Source: Paracoccus rhizosphaerae (GTDB lineage: Bacteria > Pseudomonadota > Alphaproteobacteria > Rhodobacterales > Rhodobacteraceae). Taken from it: a DNA stretch of 50,458 bases. This document shows positions 43,024 through 50,458 of the stretch, piece after piece. Positions within the stretch are counted from its first letter, which is position 1. Each line of letters starts with the position of its first letter. The stretch is from contig NZ_JAOTBE010000025.1 in assembly GCF_026162645.1 (NCBI RefSeq), positions 1-50,458 of the forward strand, given 5' to 3'. The position numbers and the translations under genes were made by a program. A model generated the notes under the pieces. It was not told the origin of the DNA. It saw only the letters and a list, made by a program, of their open reading frames with translations, and ran no database searches.

Positions 43024-44022
43024 ATGGACCGATTGGCAGGACAAATCTCCGCGTCACATGGCCGCCTTCACCCGGCGGTCGAGCCCTATGCGCGGCACAC
43101 GATCGAGGTCGGCGACGGCCACAGCCTCTATGTCGAGGAATGCGGCAATCCCGAAGGACGGCCCGTCCTGGTGCTGCACGGCGGCCCCGGCGGCGGCTGC
43201 AGCCCGTTCATGCGGCGCTTCTTCGACGCATCCCATTACCGGGTCGTGCTGTTCGACCAGCGCGGCTGCGGGCGGTCGCGCCCGACGGCCGAGGTTCAGG
43301 CGAACACCACCGACCATCTTGTGGCCGACATCGCGGCGATCCGCGCGCAGTTGGGCGTCGGCCGCTGGCTGCTGTTCGGCGGCAGCTGGGGGGCGACGCT
43401 GGCGCTGGCCTATGCCGAGGCGCATCCGGATCACGTCAGCGGGCTGATCCTGCGCGGCGTCTTCCTGGGGACGCAAGCCGAGCTGGACTGGTTCTATGGC
43501 GGCGGAGCAGCGCGGTTCTTCCCCGACCTCTGGGCGCAGTTCCAGGAGCCGATCCCCCAAGCCGAACGCGGCGACATGATCGGCGCCTATCACCGGCGCC
43601 TTTTCGACGACGACCTGGGGCGTCAGGCGCGATATGCTCAGCCCTGGCTCATGTGGGAAAACGCGCTGGCCGGGCTGCAGGCGGCGGGTCTGAGCCACGC
43701 GCCCCCGGAATATGCCCGCGCCTTCGCGCGGCTCGAGAACCACTATTTCAGCAACAGGTGCTTCCTCGAGGAGGGCCAGCTTCTGCGCAACCGTTCCCGG
43801 ATCGAGCATCTGCCGGCGGTGATCGTCCAGGGCCGCTATGACATGGTCTGCCCGCCGATCGGCGCCCATTCGCTGGCGCAGGGCTGGCCGGACTGCGACC
43901 TGCGGCTGGTCCCTGCTTCGGGGCATGCCCTGTCCGAACCCCGCATCACCGCCGAACTGGTCGCCGTCATGGATTCGATCCGGGACGAGGACCGCGACCG
44001 CAACCGGAAAGCCCGCCGATGA
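43024..44022 (+). CDS. pip: Prolyl aminopeptidase (proline iminopeptidase)
   Basis: A 332-residue alpha/beta-hydrolase removing N-terminal proline from peptides. The oxyanion motif HGGPGGG is at 53-59, the nucleophile S121 is in GGSWGAT, and DQRGCGRS and the late SGHA complete the S33-family picture. Overlaps tspO by ATGA. Confidence 0.94.
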   Translation: MDRLAGQISASHGRLHPAVEPYARHTIEVGDGHSLYVEECGNPEGRPVLVLHGGPGGGCSPFMRRFFDASHYRVVLFDQRGCGRSRPTAEVQANTTDHLVADIAAIRAQLGVGRWLLFGGSWGATLALAYAEAHPDHVSGLILRGVFLGTQAELDWFYGGGAARFFPDLWAQFQEPIPQAERGDMIGAYHRRLFDDDLGRQARYAQPWLMWENALAGLQAAGLSHAPPEYARAFARLENHYFSNRCFLEEGQLLRNRSRIEHLPAVIVQGRYDMVCPPIGAHSLAQGWPDCDLRLVPASGHALSEPRITAELVAVMDSIRDEDRDRNRKARR

Positions 44023-44477
44023 CCCTGTTCCTGATCTTCCTGCTGGCCAGCGTCGCCGCGGCCTCGACCGGCGTGATCTTCAAGCCCGGCCCCTGGTATG
44101 ACCGGCTGAAGAAGCCGTCCTTCACGCCGCCAAAATGGGCATTTCCGGTGGCCTGGACGCTGATCTACCTGCTGTCGGCCGTTGCCGCGGCGCGGGTGGC
44201 GGTGCTGCCCGGCGCGGGCGTGGCCTTGGCGCTGTGGGCGGCGCAGATCGCGCTCAACACCCTCTGGACGCCGCTTTTCTTCGGGGCGCGGCAGATGGCG
44301 GGTGGCCTTGTGGTCATCGTCACGCTGCTGGTGACGGTGGCCAGCATGACGGCGGCCTTCTGGCAGCTGGACGGCTGGGCCGGGGCGATGCTGCTGCCCT
44401 ATGTAGCGTGGCTGGTCGTCGCCACTGCGCTCAACTGGTGCATCTGGCGCGACAACCCCGGTGCGGCGGACAGCTGA
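44019..44477 (+). CDS. tspO: TspO/MBR-family membrane protein
   Basis: A 152-residue membrane protein with five helices, rich in Trp (WTLIYLL, NTLWTPLFFGA, NWCIW). TspO binds porphyrins and steroids; in Rhodobacter it is an oxygen-dependent regulator of pigment genes. No photosynthesis genes are visible here, but hemH and ubiG are within 8 kb. It follows pip by a 4-bp overlap. Confidence 0.93.
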   Translation: MTLFLIFLLASVAAASTGVIFKPGPWYDRLKKPSFTPPKWAFPVAWTLIYLLSAVAAARVAVLPGAGVALALWAAQIALNTLWTPLFFGARQMAGGLVVIVTLLVTVASMTAAFWQLDGWAGAMLLPYVAWLVVATALNWCIWRDNPGAADS

Positions 44478-44483
44478 GTCCGC

Positions 44484-44512
44484 TTGCATTCCGGCGACCG
44501 CGGCGCTATATG
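44484..44512 (+). promoter_or_regulatory. Promoter of the rimP-nusA-infB operon
   Basis: TTGCAT (44484-44489), an exact 17-bp spacer and TATATG (44507-44512), directly after the tspO stop. Transcription would begin near 44519, giving an 88-nt leader. Confidence 0.6.
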
Positions 44513-44523
44513 GCTTTCAACAG

Positions 44524-44588
44524 CGGTGCAGGCGTCCAAACCCTGCCCACCGGAACTTCCGCATGGGGCCCGCTGACGGCCCCTTTTT
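44524..44588 (+). promoter_or_regulatory. rimP: Structured rimP leader with intrinsic-terminator-like hairpin
   Basis: A first hairpin pairs CGGTGCAGG (44524-44532) with CCTG and CACCG (44542-44552, two-base bulge). A second, GGGGCC (44565-44570) with GGCCCC (44578-44583) followed by TTTTT (44584-44588), is a textbook terminator placed 18 nt before the rimP ATG. CGGAACTTCCG between them is a palindrome that could take part in alternative pairing. This arrangement suggests transcription attenuation of the operon that encodes NusA itself. It could instead terminate transcripts reading through from tspO. Confidence 0.6.
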
Positions 44589-44606
44589 CATGTCCGAAAG
44601 GATCCC

Positions 44607-45242
44607 ATGTCCACCGATCTGCCTTCCACGAACGATCTGATCGCGAAGACTGCCATCGACCGCCGCCTAGCCGAGATCATCATGCCGGTGATCGAGGATC
44701 TGGGGTTCGAGCTGGTGCGCATCCGCATGCAGGGCGGCAAGACCGCGACGCTGCAGATCATGGCCGACCGCCCCGAGGGCGGCATCAACGTGGACGACTG
44801 CGCCGACATCTCGACCGCCGTCAGCGCCACGCTGGATGTCGAGGACCCGATCGCCGACAACTATCACCTCGAGGTCAGCAGCCCCGGCATCGACCGCCCG
44901 CTGACCCGGCTGAAGGACTTCGCGACCTTCGAGGGCTATGAGGCGCGGCTGGACCTTTCCCAGCCCATCGATGGTCGCAAGCGCTTCAAGGGCACGCTGG
45001 CCGGGGTCGAGGGCGAGGAGGTCCTGATCAACATCGAGGAGCAGGGCGAGACCCACACCATCGGCCTGCATTTCGACCTGCTGGCCGACGCCAAGCTGGT
45101 CCTGACGGACGAGCTGATCAAGGAAATGCTGCGTCAGAAGAAGGAAGCCGGGGTCGAGATCGACAACCTGGACGAAACCGCCTTCGACGCGATCGAAACC
45201 GACGACAACGATGGCGCCGAGAGCGCCGAGACCAAGGAGTGA
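44607..45242 (+). CDS. rimP: Ribosome maturation factor RimP
   Basis: A 211-residue protein assisting 30S subunit maturation. [12 protein letters not shown] is the family signature, between the N-terminal alpha/beta domain and a C-terminal Sm-like barrel. The acidic tail (DNLDETAF onward) is longer than in E. coli, as usual in alphaproteobacteria. GAAAGG precedes the ATG. It is the first gene of the operon; nusA starts 3 bp after its stop. Confidence 0.96.
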   Translation: MSTDLPSTNDLIAKTAIDRRLAEIIMPVIEDLGFELVRIRMQGGKTATLQIMADRPEGGINVDDCADISTAVSATLDVEDPIADNYHLEVSSPGIDRPLTRLKDFATFEGYEARLDLSQPIDGRKRFKGTLAGVEGEEVLINIEEQGETHTIGLHFDLLADAKLVLTDELIKEMLRQKKEAGVEIDNLDETAFDAIETDDNDGAESAETKE

Positions 45243-45245
45243 GCG

Positions 45246-46928
45246 ATGGCGATCACCTCTGCCAACCAGCTTGAACTGCTGCAGACGGCCGAAGCCGTCG
45301 CCCGCGAGAAGATGATCGAGCCCGAGCTGGTCATCGAGGCGATGGAGGACAGCCTCGCCCGTGCCGCCAAGTCGCGCTACGGGGCCGAGATGGACATCCG
45401 CGTCAAGATCGACCGCCGGAACGGCAACGCGACCTTCACGCGCGTGCGCACCGTGGTCGAGGACGACGCGGTCGAGAACTATCAGGCCGAATTCACCGCC
45501 GAACAGGCCCGCCCCTATTTCGAGCGTCAGCGCGACCCGGCAAACTTCTGGACCCGCGACGATGCGCGGCTGGAGGATTTCGCCGGCGGTCCGCAGGTCG
45601 GCGACGTCTATCAGGAGCAGGTGCCCCCGGTCGAATTGGGCCGCATCGCCGCGCAGTCGGCCAAGCAGGTGATCCTGCAGCGCGTCCGCGAGGCCGAGCG
45701 CGACCGCCAGTACGAGGAATTCAAGGACCGCGCCGGCACCATCATCAACGGCGTCGTCAAGCGCGAGGAATACGGCAACATCATCGTCGACGTAGGCCGC
45801 GGCGAGGCGATCCTGCGCCGCAACGAGAAGATCGGCCGCGAAAGCTATCGCCCGAACGATCGCATCCGCGCCTATGTCAAGGACGTCCGCCGCGAGACGC
45901 GCGGGCCGCAGATCTTCCTGTCGCGCACCGACCCGCAGTTCATGGCCGAGCTGTTCAAGATGGAGGTGCCGGAAATCTATGACGGCGTTATCGAAATTAA
46001 GGCCGTGGCCCGCGACCCCGGCAGCCGCGCGAAGATCGCGGTCATCAGCTATGACAACTCGATCGACCCCGTCGGCGCCTGCGTCGGCATGCGCGGCAGC
46101 CGCGTGCAGGCCGTGGTGGGTGAACTGCAGGGCGAGAAGATCGACATCATTCCGTGGAACGAGGATCAGGCGACGTTCCTAGTGAACGCGCTGCAGCCCG
46201 CCGAGGTCAGCAAGGTCGTCTTCGATGAAGAGGCGAACAAGATCGAGGTCGTCGTTCCGGACGAACAGCTGTCGCTGGCCATCGGTCGGCGCGGCCAGAA
46301 CGTGCGCCTGGCCAGCCAGCTGACCGGCCTCGATATCGACATCCTGACGGATGAGGAGGAATCCAAGCGTCGCCAGGCCGAGTTCAACAGCCGCACCGCC
46401 CTCTTCATGGAGGCGCTGGACCTGGACGAATTCTTCGCCCAGCTGCTGGTGGCCGAGGGCTTCACCAACCTCGAAGAGGTGGCTTACGTCGAACAGGACG
46501 AGCTGCTCACCATCGACGGCGTGGACGAGGGCACTGCGGCCGAGTTGCAGGCCCGTGCCCGCGACGTGCTGGAGGCGAAGAACAAGGCCGCGCTTGAGGC
46601 CGCCCGCGCCCTTGGCGCCGAGGACAGCCTTATTGAATTCGAGGGGCTGACACCCCAGATGGTGGAGGCACTGGCCAAGGACGGCGTGAAGACGCTGGAA
46701 GATTTCGCCACCTGCGCCGACTGGGAACTGGCCGGCGGCTGGACCACGGTGAATGGCCAGCGCGTCAAGGACGAGGGCCTGCTGGAGCCCTTCGACATCA
46801 GCCTGGAAGAGGCCCAGACCATGGTGATGACCGCCCGCGTCCTGCTGGGCTGGGTCGATCCGACCGAGCTTGAGCCCGAGGCGGACGAGGCCGAAGAGGA
46901 CGACGACAACGAGGAGGCCGGGGCCTGA
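45246..46928 (+). CDS. nusA: Transcription termination/antitermination factor NusA
   Basis: A 560-residue RNA-polymerase-binding factor. Order: N-terminal domain (1-125), S1 domain (about 135-200), two KH domains (to about 350; [17 protein letters not shown] and [13 protein letters not shown] are in them) and two C-terminal acidic-repeat/HhH domains to about 530, then an acidic tail. The extra C-terminal repeats are as in E. coli. AAGGAG lies 5 nt before the ATG. Confidence 0.97.
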   Translation: MAITSANQLELLQTAEAVAREKMIEPELVIEAMEDSLARAAKSRYGAEMDIRVKIDRRNGNATFTRVRTVVEDDAVENYQAEFTAEQARPYFERQRDPANFWTRDDARLEDFAGGPQVGDVYQEQVPPVELGRIAAQSAKQVILQRVREAERDRQYEEFKDRAGTIINGVVKREEYGNIIVDVGRGEAILRRNEKIGRESYRPNDRIRAYVKDVRRETRGPQIFLSRTDPQFMAELFKMEVPEIYDGVIEIKAVARDPGSRAKIAVISYDNSIDPVGACVGMRGSRVQAVVGELQGEKIDIIPWNEDQATFLVNALQPAEVSKVVFDEEANKIEVVVPDEQLSLAIGRRGQNVRLASQLTGLDIDILTDEEESKRRQAEFNSRTALFMEALDLDEFFAQLLVAEGFTNLEEVAYVEQDELLTIDGVDEGTAAELQARARDVLEAKNKAALEAARALGAEDSLIEFEGLTPQMVEALAKDGVKTLEDFATCADWELAGGWTTVNGQRVKDEGLLEPFDISLEEAQTMVMTARVLLGWVDPTELEPEADEAEEDDDNEEAGA

Positions 46929-46941
46929 TCGCCCCGGTTCT

Positions 46942-47571
46942 GTGCAAAGCTTGAGCCGCGGTGGACGTGACAAGGACCGGGACGACCCGGAACGCCGGTG
47001 CATCGCCACCGGAGAGGTTCAGCCCAAGCGCGGGCTGATCCGCTTCGTGATCGGCCCCGAGGCGCAGGTGGTGCCTGACCTGGCCGAGAAGCTGCCGGGC
47101 CGCGGCATCTGGGTCGCCGCCGACCGGGCGGCACTGGACCGGGCCGTGGCCAAGGGCCTGTTCTCGCGCGCGGCCCGGACGCAGGTGAACGCAGCGCCGG
47201 ACCTGGCCGATCTGGTCGAGGCCGGGGTCGCGCGGCGACTGGTCGACCTGATCTCGCTGGCGCGCAAGTCAGGCCGGGCGGTTGCGGGGTTCGAAAAGGT
47301 CAAGGGCTGGCTGGCCGAAGGGCGCGCCAAGGTCCTGCTGCAGGCCAGCGACGGGTCGGACCGCGGCAAGGGCAAGCTGTGGACGCCCACCGGCGGACGG
47401 TGGTTCGGCTGCCTGACCGCATCAGAATTGGGTTTGTCCTTTGGGCGCGATCATGTCATACACGGCGCGCTTGCGGCGGGTGGCCTGACGGACAAGGTGA
47501 TCTTGGAAGCCGGCAGACTGACGGGTCTGCGCGGGCATGACGACGGCAATGCGGCCGTCGGGAAGGAATGA
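46942..47571 (+). CDS. YlxR (DUF448)/L7Ae-like RNA-binding protein
   Basis: A 209-residue two-domain protein. The N-terminal YlxR domain is recognised by [19 protein letters not shown] and PGRGIWV; the C-terminal half ([18 protein letters not shown]) is an L7Ae-type RNA-binding domain, a fusion usual in alphaproteobacteria for the gene between nusA and infB. The start is taken at GTG 46942; it has no good ribosome-binding site, and TTG 46954 is an alternative. It overlaps the earliest possible infB start. Confidence 0.88.
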   Translation: MQSLSRGGRDKDRDDPERRCIATGEVQPKRGLIRFVIGPEAQVVPDLAEKLPGRGIWVAADRAALDRAVAKGLFSRAARTQVNAAPDLADLVEAGVARRLVDLISLARKSGRAVAGFEKVKGWLAEGRAKVLLQASDGSDRGKGKLWTPTGGRWFGCLTASELGLSFGRDHVIHGALAAGGLTDKVILEAGRLTGLRGHDDGNAAVGKE

Positions 47572-47579
47572 AGACGCAG

Positions 47580-50123
47580 ATGAGCGATAAAGACGGAAAA
47601 TCCCCCCTGGGTCTCGGCGGCAGCGGCCGTTCGGGCCAGGTCAAGCAGAGCTTCAGCCACGGCCGCACGAAAAGCGTGGTCGTCGAGACAAAGCGCAAGC
47701 GCGTCGTGGTGCCTAAGGCGGGCGCCGCCCAGACCCAGGTCGCCGACAAGACCAAGACGCCCCTGACCGCCCGGATGGCAGGCGATCCCTCGAAGCGCCC
47801 CGCGGGCATCTCGGATGCCGAGATGGAGCGCCGCCTGAAGGCCCTCGCCGCCGCCAAGGCGCGCGAGGCCGATGACGCCGCCCGCCGCGCCGCCGAGGAA
47901 AAGGCCCGCGAGGAAGAGCGCGAGCGTCGCCGCGCCGAGATCGAGGCCAAGGCCCGCGAGGAGCGCGAGCGCGAAGAGGCGCTGAAGGCCAAGGCAGAGG
48001 AAGAAGCCCGCGCCGCGCGCGAGGCCGAGGAAGCCGCCAAGCGCAAGGCCGAGCCGCGCGCCAAGCCGACCGCCGCCGCCAAGCCGGCCGCGCCCGATCA
48101 GGCCGCGATCGAGGCCGCCGCCGCGCGCGCCGAGACGAAGGGCGTTTCGACCGCGGTTGCTCGCAAGCCCGAACGGGTCGAGCGCACCGACCGCGACAAG
48201 ACCGCCAAGACCACCCGCGACGACAACCGCCGTTCGGGCAAGCTGTCGCTGAACCAGGCGCTGAACGGCGAAGGCGGCCGCCAGCGCAGCATGGCCGCGA
48301 TGAAGCGCAAGCAGGAGCGCACCCGCCAGAAGGCGATGGGCCAGTCGGTCCGGGCCGAAAAGCAGGTCCGCGACGTCCAGCTGCCCGAAACCATCGTCGT
48401 GCAGGAACTGGCCAACCGGATGGCGGAACGCGCCGCCGACGTGGTCAAGTCGTTGATGAAGATGGGTATGATGGTCAGCATGAACCAGCCCATCGACGCC
48501 GACACCGCCGAGCTGGTGATCGAGGAATTCGGCCACCGCGCCGTCCGCGTCAGCGATTCGGACGTCGAGCAGGTGATCGACACCGTCACCGACAAGGACG
48601 AAGACCTGCAGTCGCGCCCGCCGATCATCACGATCATGGGCCACGTCGACCACGGTAAGACCTCGCTGCTGGACGCGATCCGTCACGCCAACGTCGTCTC
48701 GGGCGAGGCCGGCGGCATCACCCAGCATATCGGCGCGTATCAGGTGACGACGGAATCCGGCGCCGTGCTGTCGTTCCTCGACACGCCGGGCCATGCGGCC
48801 TTCACCTCGATGAGGGCGCGTGGCGCTCAGGTCACCGACATCGTCGTCCTGGTGGTCGCGGCCGATGACGCCGTGATGCCGCAGACGGTCGAGGCGATCA
48901 ACCACGCCAAGGCCGCCGGTGTCCCGATGATCGTGGCGATCAACAAGGTCGACAAGCCCTCGGCCGATCCGAACAAGGTTCGTACCGACCTGCTGCAGCA
49001 CGAGGTCGTGGTCGAGCAGATGTCGGGCGACGTGCAGGATGTCGAGGTCTCGGCCAAGACCGGCCAGGGACTTGATAACCTGCTGGAGGCGATCGCGCTG
49101 CAGGCCGAGATCCTCGAACTGAAGGCCAATCCCAAGCGCGCCGCGCAAGGCGCCGTGATCGAGGCGCAGCTGGACGTGGGCCGTGGCCCCGTCGCGACGG
49201 TCCTGGTCCAGCACGGCACCCTGCGCCGCGGCGACATCTTCGTCGTGGGTGAACAGTGGGGCAAGGTCCGCGCGCTGATCAACGACAAGGGCGAGCGCGT
49301 CGAGGAAGCCGGTCCCTCGGTTCCCGTCGAGGTGTTGGGCCTCAACGGCACGCCCGAGGCGGGCGACGTTCTGAACGTCGTCGAGACCGAAGCCCAGGCG
49401 CGCGAGATCGCGGATTACCGCGTCCAGCAGGCCAAGGACAAGCGCGCCGCCGCCGGTGCCGCGACGACGCTGGAACAACTGATGGCCAAGGCCAAGGCCG
49501 ACGTGAACGTGGCAGAACTGCCGGTGGTCGTGAAGGCCGACGTGCAGGGCTCTGCCGAGGCGATCGTCCAGGCGCTGGAAAAAGTCGGCAACGACGAGGT
49601 CCGCGTCCGCGTCCTTCATTATGGCGTTGGCGCGATCACCGAATCGGATATCGGCTTGGCCGAAGCGTCCAGTGCGCCGGTCATCGGCTTCAACGTCCGC
49701 GCCAACGCTCCGGCCCGCAATGCCGCCAACCAGAAGGGGGTCGAGATCCGCTACTACTCGATCATCTACGATCTGGTGGATGACATCAAAGCCGCCGCAT
49801 CCGGCCTTTTGTCAGCTGAGGTTCGCGAAAACTTCATCGGCTATGCTTCGATCAAGGAGGTCTTCAAGGTCACCGGCGTCGGCAAGGTCGCGGGCTGCCT
49901 GGTCACCGAGGGCGTTGCTCGCCGGTCCGCCGGTGTGCGCCTGCTGCGCGACGACGTGGTGATCCACGAAGGGACGCTGAAGACCCTCAAGCGCTTCAAG
50001 GACGAGGTCAAGGAAGTGCAGTCCGGTCAGGAATGCGGCATGGCCTTCGAGAACTACGACGACATCCGCCCGGGCGATGTCATTGAGATCTTTGAGCGCG
50101 AGGAAGTCGAGCGCACGCTCTGA
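47580..50123 (+). CDS. infB: Translation initiation factor IF-2
   Basis: A GTPase of 847 residues that delivers fMet-tRNA to the 30S subunit. A long Lys/Arg/Glu/Ala-rich coiled N-terminal region (about 80-170) precedes the IF2N domain and the G domain with GHVDHGKTS at about 354, DTPGHAAF (G3) and NKVDKP (G4); domains II-IV follow. Start chosen at ATG 47580 (MSDKDGK, the familiar alphaproteobacterial N-terminus). ATG 47568, which overlaps the previous stop and directly abuts GGAAGGA, would add MKTQ. Ends with a strong terminator. Confidence 0.96.
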   Translation: MSDKDGKSPLGLGGSGRSGQVKQSFSHGRTKSVVVETKRKRVVVPKAGAAQTQVADKTKTPLTARMAGDPSKRPAGISDAEMERRLKALAAAKAREADDAARRAAEEKAREEERERRRAEIEAKAREEREREEALKAKAEEEARAAREAEEAAKRKAEPRAKPTAAAKPAAPDQAAIEAAAARAETKGVSTAVARKPERVERTDRDKTAKTTRDDNRRSGKLSLNQALNGEGGRQRSMAAMKRKQERTRQKAMGQSVRAEKQVRDVQLPETIVVQELANRMAERAADVVKSLMKMGMMVSMNQPIDADTAELVIEEFGHRAVRVSDSDVEQVIDTVTDKDEDLQSRPPIITIMGHVDHGKTSLLDAIRHANVVSGEAGGITQHIGAYQVTTESGAVLSFLDTPGHAAFTSMRARGAQVTDIVVLVVAADDAVMPQTVEAINHAKAAGVPMIVAINKVDKPSADPNKVRTDLLQHEVVVEQMSGDVQDVEVSAKTGQGLDNLLEAIALQAEILELKANPKRAAQGAVIEAQLDVGRGPVATVLVQHGTLRRGDIFVVGEQWGKVRALINDKGERVEEAGPSVPVEVLGLNGTPEAGDVLNVVETEAQAREIADYRVQQAKDKRAAAGAATTLEQLMAKAKADVNVAELPVVVKADVQGSAEAIVQALEKVGNDEVRVRVLHYGVGAITESDIGLAEASSAPVIGFNVRANAPARNAANQKGVEIRYYSIIYDLVDDIKAAASGLLSAEVRENFIGYASIKEVFKVTGVGKVAGCLVTEGVARRSAGVRLLRDDVVIHEGTLKTLKRFKDEVKEVQSGQECGMAFENYDDIRPGDVIEIFEREEVERTL

Positions 50124-50143
50124 CCTTCCCCTTCAAGACGAGC

Positions 50144-50167
50144 AAGGGCGGCCATCAGGCCGCCCTT
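50144..50167 (+). terminator. infB: infB operon terminator
   Basis: A 10-bp stem (50144-50153 with 50158-50167) with loop ATCA followed by TTGTCTTTG, 20 bp after the infB stop. The best intrinsic terminator in the window besides the rimP leader hairpin. Confidence 0.85.
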
Positions 50168-50334
50168 TGTCTTTGCAGCCGATGCTGCGCTTGTCCGATC
50201 TTGAGGTTGGTTTGCGTGGCCAACGGAGGGCATGCACTTGGGTCGGCCGTGAAACCACAGCCCGATTTCGTATCCGCCAGACACTGCGCATGGAGCAGAA
50301 ACTGGGAGTAATGAGCGAAAGTTGGTGATGCCTC

Positions 50335-50347
50335 GGGGGGGGGGGGG
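50335..50347. repeat. 13-base G homopolymer
   Basis: Thirteen consecutive G in non-coding DNA between the infB terminator and the probable transposase start. Its true length may vary by slippage in the cell or by sequencing error. Confidence 0.9.
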
Positions 50348-50401
50348 CGGCATATCATGGCGGTGATCAGAACGCCGTCAATTCTCAACCGAGAAAGGGA
50401 T

Positions 50402-50458
50402 ATGCCCATGCCAGAGACTACCATCACCCAGCTGCCCGATCCATCCGGATTCAGCGCC
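50402..50458 (+). mobile_element. Probable IS256-type transposase, N-terminal start (partial)
   Basis: An open frame from ATG 50402 (or ATG 50408) runs to the window end: MPMPETTITQLPDPSGFSA. Short TxITQLxxP...-type starts are familiar from alphaproteobacterial IS256 transposases, and GAGAAAGG (50391-50398) is a good ribosome-binding site. Only 19 codons are visible, so the family is tentative. The stretch 50168-50401 shows no gene; an IS end may lie within it. Confidence 0.45.

Noticed and set aside
1..50458. CRISPR array, toxin-antitoxin pair, prophage or restriction system
   Set aside because: No regularly spaced direct repeats, cas genes, small paired genes of that kind, phage structural genes or restriction enzymes were recognised.

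Overview
The window is high-GC alphaproteobacterial chromosome, most likely Paracoccus or a close relative in the Rhodobacteraceae/Paracoccaceae. This rests on protein character (for example the small DUF6280-type protein, the short 440-residue GltX, HWE-family kinase and SpoIIE-type phosphatase), gene order (rimP-nusA-ylxR/L7Ae-infB), G/C-ending codons, and GGGTATTTG-type elements at gene ends of a kind I associate with this family. No search could be run, so the genus is an inference. Almost all of it is ordinary core genome, densely packed, with many 4-bp ATGA/GTGA overlaps.

Left edge (1-4400): the tail of an IS481-type transposase, then a minus-strand signalling pair (a GAF + four-PAS HWE histidine kinase followed, with an 8-bp overlap, by a receiver-only response regulator), then about 0.9 kb without an intact gene that contains a frameshifted IS1182-type transposase start, then tRNA-Met. 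Next (4576-10957): gltX; a zincin and a PfkB kinase; a DUF6280-type protein; efp; a DoxX-like membrane protein whose best start codon is ATA; dinB and ygfZ. From 10954 to 19435: an ABC exporter, a class V aminotransferase, a DUF305 protein, rsmD, a ferredoxin-reductase-like flavoprotein divergent from a type-II peroxiredoxin, a DUF482/GNAT protein, a GDPD phosphodiesterase and a RidA-family protein.

The middle (19482-29587) carries smc, lrgAB, mog, argG, a glutathione S-transferase gene broken by an in-frame TAG, ilvA, and a receiver-SpoIIE phosphatase. From 29584 to 36022 a NUDIX gene is divergent from a five-gene chain (hslO, CoA-type NUDIX, CCA transferase, ABC exporter, 23S/tRNA uracil methyltransferase) in which every junction is a 4-bp start/stop overlap. 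From 36086 to 39022 are two L,D-transpeptidases around a CAP-domain protein, then hemH. From 39019 to 44477: a methyltransferase-like protein, comF, grxC, a nitrilase-family amidase, a MarR regulator, ubiG, pip and tspO.

The right end (44484-50167) is the rimP-nusA-ylxR/L7Ae-infB operon with a clear promoter, a structured leader ending in an intrinsic-terminator-like hairpin, and a strong terminator after infB. The window closes with a 13-G homopolymer and the first codons of a probable IS256-type transposase, so both ends border insertion sequences.

I did not find a convincing new defence, mobile or biosynthetic system. The most useful anomalies are the amber-interrupted GST, the probable ATA start, three convergent gene pairs sharing one CTAG as both stop codons, the rimP leader, divergent start codons overlapping in one CATG, and the IS scars next to tRNA-Met.
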